DNA of 64,000 bases from Marinobacter panjinensis. GTDB taxonomy: Bacteria; Pseudomonadota; Gammaproteobacteria; Pseudomonadales; Oleiphilaceae. The notes beneath the pieces were generated by a model, which was given only the letters and a program-made list of their open reading frames with translations, searched no databases and had not been told where the DNA came from. Within the stretch, counting starts at the first letter, position 1. Every line of letters begins with the position of its first letter. Shown one piece after another: positions 33,185-42,003 of the stretch. Where the stretch lies: contig NZ_SZYH01000001.1 in the NCBI RefSeq assembly GCF_005298175.1, positions 310,001 through 374,000 on the forward strand. The letters run 5' to 3'. The position numbers and the translations under genes were made by a program.

Positions 33185-33931
33185 GTGAAAATCCGTCAGG
33201 GTTTTGAAGAGAAATCCCGCCTTGGCCGGTTGCTGATCAACCGGGGCTATCTTTCCGAAAGTCAGTTGGAGGAAGGTCTGCGACTCCAGCATGAAACCGG
33301 CCAGCGATTGGGTGAAGTGTTCGTCCAGTCCGGCTGGATTACCGAACGTGAGCTGCACCGGGTTCTGAAGCACCAGTCGCGGTACCGCAACGCTGCTGCA
33401 CTGGTCACCATGGCCGTTCTGCCATTCCAGCCTCTGGTGAGCTTTGCCGCAGGCAATAATGCGGGTGAATCCCGTGATCTTTCTGAAGCCGGCCAGCTTT
33501 ACGAGCGGTCCGGGTTTGCGCCGATGAATGATAACGAGCTGGCCGGGGTTACGGGGCAGGGGGATCCGTCCTTACTGGACCGGGTTGCCACAGTGTCGGC
33601 CATGGCCGGGGTAAGTGATGATCAGGGTAATGCCGGAGAGGTTGAACCTGATGTGATCGAGGGGTTGAAACTGACCGCCAACCTGTTTGTGCCGGTGCTG
33701 AATTTTCTGGATTCGGATCTGACTATTACCGGTGTGCACTATCGAGACGATGAACCGCGCTATGAAGTGCTGGCAAGTGGCGGCCTGCGCATGGCCTTTC
33801 CGGAGCGGATCGAACAGATCCGCATGGACAATATTCGTGTCAGTGGAACCCAGGGACCGTCCATGGGCAATATCGCCATCGACAACATCCGTTTTCACCC
33901 GGATTCACAGATGACCATCTATACCCGCTAA
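33185..33931 (+). CDS. hybrid protein: MshEN-like N-terminus plus pilus-associated FilA/DUF6160-like C-terminus
   Basis: 248 residues. I choose GTG at 33185, 7 nt after GGGAGG, over the upstream GTG at 33164. Residues about 8-62 (SRLGRLLINRGYLSESQLEEGL, in parts) resemble the N-terminal domain of GspE/MshE ATPases, the fold that binds cyclic di-GMP in MshE. A hydrophobic stretch (about 68-88) could be a membrane segment. The rest contains NDNELAGVTGQG, reminiscent of the SAVTGQ-type motif of FilA/DUF6160 proteins. No ATPase motif is present. Family calls are by eye and tentative. Confidence 0.5.
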   Translation: MKIRQGFEEKSRLGRLLINRGYLSESQLEEGLRLQHETGQRLGEVFVQSGWITERELHRVLKHQSRYRNAAALVTMAVLPFQPLVSFAAGNNAGESRDLSEAGQLYERSGFAPMNDNELAGVTGQGDPSLLDRVATVSAMAGVSDDQGNAGEVEPDVIEGLKLTANLFVPVLNFLDSDLTITGVHYRDDEPRYEVLASGGLRMAFPERIEQIRMDNIRVSGTQGPSMGNIAIDNIRFHPDSQMTIYTR

Positions 33932-33959
33932 TGCCAGCGGGTTGGATGGTCATGCAGGA

Positions 33960-34430
33960 TCAGGCACTTGCAAGAATGGTGCTGTAGGAAACCGCCTTCT
34001 GTTCGCCCTGGGCTCCGTAGAGCTTCTGGTGTCCGGTAACACCACGGAATATATCAGTCAGGCGGGAAAGGCGCTTCTGGAGATGGCTGATAACTCTGCC
34101 ATTGGTCTGGTTCATTTCCTGACAGCTTCGCAGGCGACGGTCAGCGTCCTCCCACAGTTCGAGCAGGTCCGGCAGCCCCGCGCTGCGTATGAACCGCGAC
34201 GGTTCGCCACTTTCGGGGCGAAAGCCCATGGCAACCAACAAGCGGATTTTGCGTTTTGCACTTTCCCGGATCCGTTCCAGCAACCTGTTCTTATCGCCGG
34301 TCAGCGATTCAAGCTGGCGGATGTCAGAGCCGGACAGGCAGGCTTTTTCCTGGTTGAGTACATCCGCCAGTGTTTCCAGTTGGCGGATATCGTCAGCAAG
34401 AAGATCTTTCAGTTCATCGATTGCGGCCAT
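33960..34430 (-). CDS. flgN: flagellar export chaperone FlgN
   Basis: Chaperone for the hook-filament junction proteins FlgK and FlgL. The 156-residue chain is almost entirely helical (IDELKDLLADDIRQLETLADVLNQE, in parts, at residues 4-28) with the heptad pattern and length of FlgN. It follows flgM by 7 bp on the same strand, and that context supports the weakly conserved sequence. Confidence 0.85.
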   Translation of the reverse strand: MAAIDELKDLLADDIRQLETLADVLNQEKACLSGSDIRQLESLTGDKNRLLERIRESAKRKIRLLVAMGFRPESGEPSRFIRSAGLPDLLELWEDADRRLRSCQEMNQTNGRVISHLQKRLSRLTDIFRGVTGHQKLYGAQGEQKAVSYSTILASA

Positions 34431-34437
34431 GATTTAC

Positions 34438-34764
34438 TCACCCGAAAATGCTTTCATCCATCTCAAGCATTTTCTGGGCCAGTTTCTCGGCATCAATCTT
34501 GTAGGAGCCGTCTTCCAGGGCAGAGCGGATCTGTTCGATGCGATCATCGTCCATTTCCGGGTAGTTGCCCAGTTTCTGTTCAAGCTGCTTCAGGTCTTTT
34601 GCCTGGCTGCTCAAATTAACATTCTCTCCCCGGGCACCCTGTGCCTGAGCTTTCGCCTGCTCCCCTGTGGAGGGCTGGGCAGGCTGGGCACCGGAGGATT
34701 TGTCGGCCGTGGTTTTCTGGGTGTTGACCTGGCCTGGGCCTATTCCATTAAAGTCAACTGACAT
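34438..34764 (-). CDS. flgM: negative regulator of flagellin synthesis (anti-sigma-28)
   Basis: Binds FliA and holds back late flagellar genes until it is exported through the finished hook. 108 residues. The N-terminal half is disordered (Gln, Ala, Ser, Lys-rich), as expected for an export substrate. The C-terminal helices hold the FliA contact region VNLSSQAKDLKQLEQKL and the conserved DDDRIEQIRSALEDGSYKID. A sigma-28 promoter lies about 60 bp upstream, so FlgM is made under control of the factor it inhibits. Confidence 0.92.
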   Translation of the reverse strand: MSVDFNGIGPGQVNTQKTTADKSSGAQPAQPSTGEQAKAQAQGARGENVNLSSQAKDLKQLEQKLGNYPEMDDDRIEQIRSALEDGSYKIDAEKLAQKMLEMDESIFG

Positions 34765-34822
34765 AACGTTACCTGCTTAGCTGATCAGCCGCAGTGGGCG
34801 GCTCCACGAGTTTCATACCTGT

Positions 34823-34849
34823 CTATCGGCATGCCTTTACATTTCTTTA
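34823..34849 (-). promoter_or_regulatory. sigma-28 (FliA) promoter of flgM-flgN
   Basis: The minus strand reads TAAAGAAA-N11-GCCGATAG, close to the FliA consensus TAAAGTTT-N11-GCCGATAA with the exact 11-bp spacer. The rest of the 184-bp flgA-flgM gap has a perfect inverted repeat CGGCAAA-TG-TTTGCCG (34899-34914), possibly a terminator stem for flgA although it lacks a U tract. Confidence 0.8.
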
Positions 34850-34948
34850 GCAAATTTTTACACAGTGGACATTACAAGTCAGTCATCTGTCCCGTCTGCG
34901 GCAAATGTTTGCCGGCCATGCGGCCACCGAGTGCCGTGGCAGCGGGCC

Positions 34949-35653
34949 TTACATTGGGATTTCGACGCGGCCCGGTGCCGTCACACGGGCACGGACGGTG
35001 CGGGATGAAGACAGGTTTTCCACCAGAACCTGTTCGCCGATGCCACCACTGGCCAGGGCCTTTCCGCGGGAGTTAACCGAGAAGTTTCCGCTGCGGGCGC
35101 TGATAATAACATGATCTCCCCGCTCTATTGCCGCGGGGGTCAGCAGCAGATCGGGGGTGAATACGGTGCCAGCGTTAACCCCCCGTCGCATTTCCATCCC
35201 GATCAGTTGCTCCTCGCTGGTGATGGCGCCGCGCCGGATCGAGTTCACTACCACCGAGTCGGTGCGTAACGCGCTCTCGGTCAGTCTCTCCCCCCGGCCA
35301 AGCGTGCGGGACGCCACCAGAGCATTACCGGTGATAGTGACGGACACCGGCAGGAACATGCGCCAGGGCCGGTCGCCTTCACAGGAAACCAGCAGAGACG
35401 GTTGCGTGGTCTTCCAGGGATCGCCGCTGAAAGATACGTCCAGTGGCGTGTCGCAGGTGGCGAGGGAAAGGCGGGCGTCCGGTTTGCCGCTATCGTGGGT
35501 CACAGAGAAGCCTTCATCCGCCTGCTTTTCGGCAAATGCCTCCAGGAACTGCCCGGCCGCGGAATAGATTTGCTCCGCTGTGGTATTGGAGGCCATCACG
35601 GTCTCTGCATTGGCAGACATTAGCAGAGCGGTAACGAAAATGGTGATGCGCAT
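34949..35653 (-). CDS. flgA: flagellar basal body P-ring formation protein FlgA
   Basis: Periplasmic chaperone for assembly of the FlgI P ring. 234 residues with a signal peptide (about 1-21). The C-terminal SAF-like part has GRGERLTESALRTDSV (about 125-140), MEMRRGVNAGTVFTPDLL and the closing GRVEIPM. It precedes flgM on the same strand. The 197-bp gap to the divergent cheV contains no other gene. Confidence 0.92.
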   Translation of the reverse strand: MRITIFVTALLMSANAETVMASNTTAEQIYSAAGQFLEAFAEKQADEGFSVTHDSGKPDARLSLATCDTPLDVSFSGDPWKTTQPSLLVSCEGDRPWRMFLPVSVTITGNALVASRTLGRGERLTESALRTDSVVVNSIRRGAITSEEQLIGMEMRRGVNAGTVFTPDLLLTPAAIERGDHVIISARSGNFSVNSRGKALASGGIGEQVLVENLSSSRTVRARVTAPGRVEIPM

Positions 35654-35850
35654 ACGCTGCAGATTGTCCTATGCTGTCAATAATCGGGTAAGGGCTGGAA
35701 AATCGGCAAATTCCTAATGATTTCCGATTCCGGCCGTTAAGCCCATTCAGGAGTCAATAAACCGGCACATTAGCCGTGCCGGGTGACGTATAACAGCTAC
35801 GCAGCAAGATGCGTGCCGGCAGCAAATCGTTGCGAGCAGGAGAACAGACG

Positions 35851-36783
35851 ATGGCAGGGGTATTGGACAGTGTTAATCAGCGTACGCAGCTGGTGGGACA
35901 AAACCGCCTGGAACTTCTGCTGTTCCGGCTTCGTGACCGGCAGATGTATGGCATCAACGTGTTCAAGGTCAAGGAAGTTCTTCAGTGCCCGAAACTGTCG
36001 TCCCTTCCGAACAGCCGGCCCATGGTGTGTGGTGTCGCACATATCCGGGGCGAGACTATCCCGATCATTGATCTTGCCATGTCGATACGGCTCCCGGGCA
36101 TTCCCCGGGAAGAGTTGGCAAACTGCTTTGTGATCATTACCGAGTACAACCGCAAGACCCAGGGCTTCCTGGTCGGCGGTGTCGATCGCATCGTGAACAT
36201 GAACTGGGAAGACATACTTCCGCCGCCCAAGGGAGCCGGTACGGACGGCTACCTTACGGCGGTGACCCGTATTGATGACAGAATTGTCGAGATCATCGAT
36301 GTGGAGAAAATCCTTTCCGAGGTTTCACCGCTCGAACAGGACGTGGGCGAGGACATTCGCACCAGGAGTGCAGAACGTGCACCGGGCCACCTGCCGGTAT
36401 TGGTGGTAGATGATTCGTCCGTTGCCAGACGACAGATTGAACGATGCCTGACCGCCATTGGCATGGAAGTCGTTACCAGGAACGATGGCAAGCAGGCTTA
36501 CGACTACCTTAAGGAAATCACAGCCGACGGGTCCCGTGCGGCAGACCACCTGTCACTGATTATCTCGGATGTCGAAATGCCGGAAATGGATGGGTACACT
36601 CTGGTTACCAGGTGCAAGAACGACCCTGCCATCAGGGATGTGTATATCATGCTGCATACTTCGCTCAGTGGCGTCTTCAACAAGGCCATGGTGCAGAAAG
36701 TAGGTGCGGACGATTTCATGGCCAAATTCAGTCCCGATGAACTGGCGGAAAGAGTCATGGAGATTATTGACCGAGAGCAGTGA
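35851..36783 (+). CDS. cheV: chemotaxis coupling protein CheV (CheW-receiver hybrid)
   Basis: Couples chemoreceptors to CheA and can be phosphorylated for adaptation. The ATG at 35851 follows AGGAGA and yields 310 residues beginning MAGVLDSVNQRTQLVGQNRL. Residues about 15-165 are a CheW-like domain (GVAHIRGETIPIIDLA). Residues about 180-305 are a response-regulator receiver with VLVVDDSSVARRQI, the phosphoacceptor aspartate in LIISDVEMPEMDG, and the threonine and lysine of MLHTSLSG and MAKFSPDE. It forms cheV-cheR next to divergent flgAMN, as in Pseudomonas. Confidence 0.95.
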   Translation: MAGVLDSVNQRTQLVGQNRLELLLFRLRDRQMYGINVFKVKEVLQCPKLSSLPNSRPMVCGVAHIRGETIPIIDLAMSIRLPGIPREELANCFVIITEYNRKTQGFLVGGVDRIVNMNWEDILPPPKGAGTDGYLTAVTRIDDRIVEIIDVEKILSEVSPLEQDVGEDIRTRSAERAPGHLPVLVVDDSSVARRQIERCLTAIGMEVVTRNDGKQAYDYLKEITADGSRAADHLSLIISDVEMPEMDGYTLVTRCKNDPAIRDVYIMLHTSLSGVFNKAMVQKVGADDFMAKFSPDELAERVMEIIDREQ

Positions 36784-36822
36784 CGTTGCTGTCGCTTCCG
36801 ACTCACCCAATATTGAGATCCA

Positions 36823-37650
36823 ATGAAAGCTGAAATAACGCCACAGGAATACGAGGCCTTCAAAACATTCCTGCAGGATGCGTGTGGCATTTTGCTCGGG
36901 GAGAACAAGCAGTACCTGGTCAAAAGCCGCCTGCGCCGAATCATGGAAGAGAACAAGCTGACCACCCTGGGTGAGCTGCTGGAGCGGGTGAAGCGTTCCG
37001 GCCGGAGCAGTCTGAAAGAAGTGGTTATCGATGCGATGACCACCAACGAAACCCTGTGGTTCCGTGACAATCACCCGTTCCGTATCCTGCAGGAAAAACT
37101 GCTGCCGGAATTCGGTGACCGGAAGGGGGCACAGTCCCTGCGCATCTGGTCTGCGGCCTGTTCGACCGGCCAGGAACCTTATTCCGTGGCCATGATTACC
37201 GAAGAGTTCCGGCGCCAGCGGCCGGGTAAGCTACGGGATGTGAAAATCACCGCCACCGATATCTCCAAAAGCGTGCTGGAAGTGGCTCGCCGTGGCGAAT
37301 ACGAGATGATTGCCATTGGCCGCGGCCTGTCGCCCGAACGGCAAAAGCAGTTCTTTACCCCGGCCATGAATGGTAGTTGGCAGATCCGGCCGCAAATCAA
37401 AAGCATGGTCGAGTTCCGGGAACTGAACCTGCTTGAGCGCTACATGCTTGGCAAGTTCGATATCGTGATGTGCCGAAACGTGCTGATCTACTTTTCGGCA
37501 GAATTGAAAAAAGACATTTTGACCCGTATTCATGCCACCCTCAATCCCGGGGGCTACCTGATACTGGGAGCGTCCGAATCGCTGAACGGGCTGCCTCACC
37601 TCTATGAAATGGTGCAGTGCCACCCCGGGATCATCTACCGGAAGAAATAG
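36823..37650 (+). CDS. cheR: chemotaxis protein methyltransferase CheR
   Basis: Methylates glutamates on chemoreceptors using S-adenosylmethionine. The N-terminal all-alpha domain covers residues 1-75, followed by TTNETLWFRDNHPF (about 71-84). The SAM-binding core has RIWSAACSTGQEPYSVAM (about 107-124), KITATDISKSVLEVAR and DIVMCRNVLIYFS. 275 residues, standard. It follows cheV by 39 bp and probably shares its transcript. Confidence 0.95.
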   Translation: MKAEITPQEYEAFKTFLQDACGILLGENKQYLVKSRLRRIMEENKLTTLGELLERVKRSGRSSLKEVVIDAMTTNETLWFRDNHPFRILQEKLLPEFGDRKGAQSLRIWSAACSTGQEPYSVAMITEEFRRQRPGKLRDVKITATDISKSVLEVARRGEYEMIAIGRGLSPERQKQFFTPAMNGSWQIRPQIKSMVEFRELNLLERYMLGKFDIVMCRNVLIYFSAELKKDILTRIHATLNPGGYLILGASESLNGLPHLYEMVQCHPGIIYRKK

Positions 37651-37659
37651 GTCCGTCCT

Positions 37660-38847
37660 ATGCCCCTCAATGTATGGATACTGGTCGCCGCCCAGGCGCT
37701 TGCCATGTGTACAGCGCCTTTCATTGTATTTATCGGAAGTATTCACGGCCGCCTGCTGGCACCCTCACCGGAACTGGCGACTCTGCCGGTGGGGCTGGTG
37801 GTTGTGGGCACTGTGCTGGCAATCAAACCTGCTACCTGGTTGATGGAACGTATCGGACGCAAGCCGGTGATGCTGCTGGGCACCCTGGCCGGAACCCTTG
37901 CGGGCAGCCTGGGTGCACTGGCAGCCTGGACAGCCAGTTTTCCGTTGCTGTGTGTGGCGGCCGTGGTGGGCGGAACAGGGCTGGCCGTGGTGCATCAGTA
38001 TCGTTTTGCGGCCATGGAATCGGTGTCCTCCGACATGGCGGGTTCCGCTGCAGCCAGAGTGCTGCTGGGCGGGTTGGTAGCGGCCTGGCTGGGACCTGAA
38101 ATTGCACTGGCCGGTGGTGGCGGGCAGGCCCAGTACCCCTTCATGGGCGGATGGCTTGCCCTGGGTGCGGTTCAGGTGCTGGCCATGGTCGTACTGACGT
38201 TCGGTTATCGTGCCAGCGGAGAACACGTGCGTGGGGCCGCAGTCGGTGGCGGTCGCCCCATGACCGCCATTCTGAAACAGCCCGTCATCTGGGCTGCGAT
38301 CAGTGCTGCTGCTGTCGGTTACGCGATCATGAGCTTTATCATGACGGCAACTCCCCTGAGTATGACTGAAATAGCCAGTCATCCGCTCGAGGATGCCAAA
38401 CGGGTTATCCAGCTTCACATCATGGCCATGTACCTGCCATCGCTGGTCAGCGGGTGGTTGATCCGGGTTGTGGGGATTCCACGAATGATGGCGCTGGGGT
38501 TACTGGCGTATCTCGGATGTGTGGTGCTGGCCTTCAGCGGGATCACGTTCCATCATTATCTGTCGGCTTTGATCCTGCTCGGTATTGGCTGGAATTTCCT
38601 GTTTGTGGGTGGCACCACGTTACTGCCGAAGGGGTATCAGGATGAAGAGCGTTTCCGGGTACAGGGGCTGAATGACCTGATGGTGTTCGGTTCACAGGCA
38701 ACGGCGGCACTGAGTGCCGGTGCGGTATTGGCGGCGTTCCACTGGACCGGGTTGTTACTGATTGCCGTGCCCTTCCTGGTGCTCCATGGTGTACTGATGG
38801 CAATATGGCTGATGGGCCGTCGGGCACCGACCGGGTTGCCAGAATAG
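37660..38847 (+). CDS. major facilitator superfamily transporter
   Basis: 395 residues with about 12 hydrophobic helices and the MFS loop motif WLMERIGRKPVMLLG (about 61-75) between helices 2 and 3. Substrate unknown. It starts 9 bp after the cheR stop, so it is likely co-transcribed, though a chemotaxis role cannot be inferred. It is convergent with the sodium symporter gene, with a hairpin between them. Confidence 0.85.
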   Translation: MPLNVWILVAAQALAMCTAPFIVFIGSIHGRLLAPSPELATLPVGLVVVGTVLAIKPATWLMERIGRKPVMLLGTLAGTLAGSLGALAAWTASFPLLCVAAVVGGTGLAVVHQYRFAAMESVSSDMAGSAAARVLLGGLVAAWLGPEIALAGGGGQAQYPFMGGWLALGAVQVLAMVVLTFGYRASGEHVRGAAVGGGRPMTAILKQPVIWAAISAAAVGYAIMSFIMTATPLSMTEIASHPLEDAKRVIQLHIMAMYLPSLVSGWLIRVVGIPRMMALGLLAYLGCVVLAFSGITFHHYLSALILLGIGWNFLFVGGTTLLPKGYQDEERFRVQGLNDLMVFGSQATAALSAGAVLAAFHWTGLLLIAVPFLVLHGVLMAIWLMGRRAPTGLPE

Positions 38848-38878
38848 CAGGGAAGGGGGCGCCGACGCTCGGTCAGAG

Positions 38879-38896
38879 CGCCAGCACCCGCTGGCG
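38879..38896. terminator. hairpin between convergent transporter genes
   Basis: CGCCAGC (38879-38885) pairs perfectly with GCTGGCG (38890-38896) around ACCC. It ends 1 bp before the stop codon of the minus-strand gene and lacks a clear U tract on either strand, so it is only a possible bidirectional terminator. Confidence 0.35.
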
Positions 38897-38897
38897 A

Positions 38898-40304
38898 TCA
38901 AACCAGGTTGTAGATGAACACGATGGCCACGGCGATCGGTGTGAAATAACGCAGCACCCGATACCAGACGGTAAAGCCCCCCGGTGACATGGACAGCTCC
39001 TCCTCCAGGGCATTGCGAGACAGGAACCAGCCGACAAATACCGCTACCAGCAGTCCGCCAAGCGGCAACAGGATGCTGGCGGTCAGGAAGTCCAGCAGAT
39101 CGAAGATGGTCTTACCTTCGAACATTGCGAACATGCCCAGTGGTGTCACATCAGACCACAGGTTCAGTGACAGTATCGAGGCGATGCCCAGCAGCCAGCA
39201 GGCGATGCCTGCGCCAAGCGTGCTGAGGGTACGGTTCATGCCTTTCTGTTCCTCGAGCCATTCCACCAGCGGTTCCAGCAACGAAATACCGGACGTCCAG
39301 GCGGCGAAAATCAGCAACACAAAGAACAGCGTGCCAAACAGGCTGCCCATGGGCATCTGGCCGAACGCCAGCGGCAGGGTCTGGAAGATCAGCCCCGGGC
39401 CCGCACCCGGCTCAAGACCGTTGGCGAAGACAATCGGGAAAATTGCCAGTCCGGCCAGCAGAGCCACCATGGTGTCCATCACCGAGACAGCGACAGAGGT
39501 TTTGGCGATGGAGATGTTTTTCGGCAGGTAAGAGCCGTAAGCCATCATGATGCCCATGCCCAGGCTGAGTGTGAAAAAGGCATGACCCAGGGCCACGAGG
39601 ACACCGGAGGTGGTAAGTTTGGAGAAGTCCGGCTGGAACAGGAAGCTTACCGCCTGACCGAAATGGCCGGTAGTCATGGCGTAGCCGACAACGATGAGCA
39701 GCAGCACGAACAGTGCCGGCATCAGGATACTCACGGCCCGCTCCAGCCCGGAACGAACCCCGCGAGCAACCACGACCATGACCAGTGCCATGAACAGGGT
39801 GTGCCACATCAGCAGCTTCATGGGATCGCCCAGCAGTCCCGTGAAGATCGCACCGATGGATTCGGCACTCTGGCCCGCGAGTTGCCCGGTGGCGGCGGTG
39901 CCCACATAGGAGATGGCCCAGCCACCAATCACCGAATAAAACGACAGGATCAGGAACCCGGCCAATACGCCGATGGCGGCCACCCAGCTCCATGCCGGCT
40001 TCAGGCCTTCCTGCCTGGTGATGGCCCGCATGCTGTTGACGGGGCTATGGCCACCACGGCGGCCGATCAGGACCTCGGCCATCATGATCGGCACGCCAAC
40101 GGCGGCGATGCACAGCAGGTAAACAAGAACAAAGGCGCCACCACCGTTCTCACCGGTGATGTAGGGGAACTTCCAGATATTACCAAGGCCTACCGCAGAA
40201 CCGGTGGCCGCCAGAATAAAGGCAAGGCGCGAAGACCAGAGCCCACGCGCGGCTGCTGCCTTGTCCATGGCACCGCCGGAGGAGGATGAAGAAGCATTAC
40301 TCAT
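38898..40304 (-). CDS. sodium-dependent amino-acid transporter (neurotransmitter:sodium symporter family)
   Basis: 468 residues from the ATG at 40304, which has CCAGGAGAA upstream; the frame extends further but without a ribosome site. The NSS signature SRLAFILAATGSAVGLGNIWKFPYIT (in parts, about 26-51) contains the sodium and substrate-binding unwound helix 1. About 12 helices are visible. Family members such as TnaT, MhsT and LeuT import hydrophobic or aromatic amino acids with Na+. It sits just downstream of a leucine-type dehydrogenase, which suggests joint amino-acid catabolism. Confidence 0.9.
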   Translation of the reverse strand: MSNASSSSSGGAMDKAAAARGLWSSRLAFILAATGSAVGLGNIWKFPYITGENGGGAFVLVYLLCIAAVGVPIMMAEVLIGRRGGHSPVNSMRAITRQEGLKPAWSWVAAIGVLAGFLILSFYSVIGGWAISYVGTAATGQLAGQSAESIGAIFTGLLGDPMKLLMWHTLFMALVMVVVARGVRSGLERAVSILMPALFVLLLIVVGYAMTTGHFGQAVSFLFQPDFSKLTTSGVLVALGHAFFTLSLGMGIMMAYGSYLPKNISIAKTSVAVSVMDTMVALLAGLAIFPIVFANGLEPGAGPGLIFQTLPLAFGQMPMGSLFGTLFFVLLIFAAWTSGISLLEPLVEWLEEQKGMNRTLSTLGAGIACWLLGIASILSLNLWSDVTPLGMFAMFEGKTIFDLLDFLTASILLPLGGLLVAVFVGWFLSRNALEEELSMSPGGFTVWYRVLRYFTPIAVAIVFIYNLV

Positions 40305-40368
40305 TGTATTCTCCTGGTTACTGTTTTTGTTTTCGGGGGAATGAGAGATAGCAGCGTGACCGCCGCCA

Positions 40369-41430
40369 TCAACGGGATATATGTCTGAATCGTTCCTCTG
40401 CCAGCTGGTTGGCGATCTGTCCGGTGGGCAAACCGTCGCGGTGTGACCGCTCGAAAATTTCCTGCAGCGTGTCTCCGATGGTGTCCACGTGCTTCCGGAC
40501 CGCATCCGGATCCGGGCCGGTGCGCTCGTAGTAGACGTCGATGATGCCACCGGCGTTGATCACGAAATCCGGTGCGTAGAGCACGCCATGTTTCCAAAGC
40601 ACCTCGTCGTGACGCGGGCTGGCCAGCTGGTTGTTGGCAGCGCCGGCAACGATGGGGGCCTGAAGCTTTGCAATGGATTGGTCATTCAGCACTGCGCCCA
40701 TGGCACAGGGCGCCACCACATCCACCGGCAGGTACAGGATTTCCTCTGCGGTGGCCGGTGTGGCGCCGAGTTCAGCCACTGCCCGGTCCATCTGATCCTG
40801 ATGGGTGTCATACACCCACAGTTTTGCGCCGGCTTCAGTGAGATGCCGGGCGAGGCGATAACCCACATTGCCAATGCCCTGGACAGCGACTGTCAGACCT
40901 TCAAGGTCACTGCGACCGAGTTTGTGTTTTACTGCTGCCTGTAGGCCTACAAAGGTACCCCAGGCCGTGGCGGGAGACGGGTCACCATTGCTTGGTCGGC
41001 CATCGAACCCGGGACGCTCCTTTATTCCCGCGACATTGGAGGTCTGGCGGCCCATGATTTTCAGGTCGGCCACACTGGTGCCGGAGTCTTCCGCTGCAAT
41101 GTAGAGTCCACCAAGCTGCTCCAGAAAGCGTCCCATGGATTCCAGCAGGGCTTCGGTTTTGTGCTGGCGAGGATCGCCAATGATCACTGATTTGCCACCA
41201 CCCAGGTTGAGATTGGCGAGAGCGGACTTGTAAGTCATGCCCCGCGACAATCTCAATACATCACGGAGTGCCTCTTCGTCGCTGGCATAGGGGAACATGC
41301 GGCAACCGCCAAGGGCAGGGCCGCGGGCTGTGTTGTGGACGGCAATGATGGCGCGCAGGCCCGTTTCAGGGTCGCAGCAGAAAGTGAGGTGTTCGTGCTT
41401 GTCGAATTCAGGATGCGTAAATACAGTCAT
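40369..41430 (-). CDS. leucine/valine/phenylalanine-type amino-acid dehydrogenase
   Basis: NAD-dependent oxidative deaminase of the Glu/Leu/Phe/Val dehydrogenase family. 353 residues fit leucine or valine dehydrogenase rather than glutamate dehydrogenase. The catalytic lysine is in [15 protein letters not shown] (about 73-87), and the Rossmann motif is [15 protein letters not shown] near 184. AAGGAA precedes the ATG. It is followed by the sodium symporter, plausibly an uptake partner. Exact substrate (Leu, Val or Phe) cannot be fixed by eye. Confidence 0.88.
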   Translation of the reverse strand: MTVFTHPEFDKHEHLTFCCDPETGLRAIIAVHNTARGPALGGCRMFPYASDEEALRDVLRLSRGMTYKSALANLNLGGGKSVIIGDPRQHKTEALLESMGRFLEQLGGLYIAAEDSGTSVADLKIMGRQTSNVAGIKERPGFDGRPSNGDPSPATAWGTFVGLQAAVKHKLGRSDLEGLTVAVQGIGNVGYRLARHLTEAGAKLWVYDTHQDQMDRAVAELGATPATAEEILYLPVDVVAPCAMGAVLNDQSIAKLQAPIVAGAANNQLASPRHDEVLWKHGVLYAPDFVINAGGIIDVYYERTGPDPDAVRKHVDTIGDTLQEIFERSHRDGLPTGQIANQLAEERFRHISR

Positions 41431-41825
41431 TGTTCAGGTTCCTTCTAACGCGTTTGCATAGGGAGCCACCCTGGTTGCGGATGCCTGCGCTGATGGCGGA
41501 CACAGCCGAAACTGGATTGGTGACGGGTGACGGACCGGTCAAATGCCAGATTGAGGCTGCGCTAATCGCGCAAAGAGGGCACTTGGCAGCTGGTTCGATC
41601 GACTCGATCGTGAAGCAAAAGCAGGACGCGTAAAGAAGGATGTAATCGAGAGTTGCAGGATACGGGCAGGAAAGCCCATCATCAGGGACTGATTTACCGG
41701 TGACATACTGAAATCCTCTTCCACCAGGCCGGATCACGGCGTTCGTGGTCGTTTTGTTGTTGTGCCCCGGCGGGTTGGCCGGCAGGCATGATTTCATCGG
41801 GTGGGGCCCTTTTGAGGCCCGACGG
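41431..41825 (-). other. long untranslated leader of the amino-acid dehydrogenase
   Basis: About 395 nt separate the predicted transcription start from the dehydrogenase ATG. Frames here are shadow-like. A 55-codon frame starting at 41706 with an AGAGGA ahead is possible but has no recognisable sequence. A small GGGCC/GGCCC hairpin lies near 41806-41818. I see no known riboswitch. Confidence 0.35.
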
Positions 41826-41830
41826 AAAAA

Positions 41831-41859
41831 AGACTAGATAGCTTTTCCACCCTCGTCAA
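41831..41859 (-). promoter_or_regulatory. candidate sigma-70 promoter of the amino-acid dehydrogenase
   Basis: On the minus strand TTGACG (41859-41854) and TAGTCT (41836-41831) are separated by exactly 17 bp. The start would be near 41824. Confidence 0.45.
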
Positions 41860-41925
41860 TGGTTGGAAATCACACATTTTTCAGTGAATTTGAAAAGTTT
41901 AACGGTAACAATCAGATAGCTCTAC

Positions 41926-41941
41926 TTTACGTAAACGTAAA
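41926..41941. promoter_or_regulatory. LiuR-like operator palindrome
   Basis: TTTACGTAAACGTAAA is a perfect inverted repeat (TTTACGT / ACGTAAA around AA). It resembles, from memory, the published LiuR (MerR-family regulator of branched-chain amino-acid degradation) motif of proteobacteria. It lies 63 bp before the lipocalin ATG and 67 bp upstream of the dehydrogenase -35. Which gene it controls is open. Confidence 0.55.
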
Positions 41942-42003
41942 TTTTCAGGTTGGCCGGAACTGGCGGCAGAATCCGGCTTTTACCTCCTTCAGGAAACCCC
42001 TTT

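Noticed and set aside
40305-40550. 82-residue N-terminal extension of the sodium symporter
   Set aside because: It overlaps the end of the dehydrogenase gene in another frame; AGGAGA precedes the ATG at 40304 and the NSS signature follows that start.
41408-41797. 129-codon minus-strand frame over the dehydrogenase leader
   Set aside because: It runs into the dehydrogenase gene in another frame, has odd Cys/Ser/Ile-rich composition and no good ribosome site.
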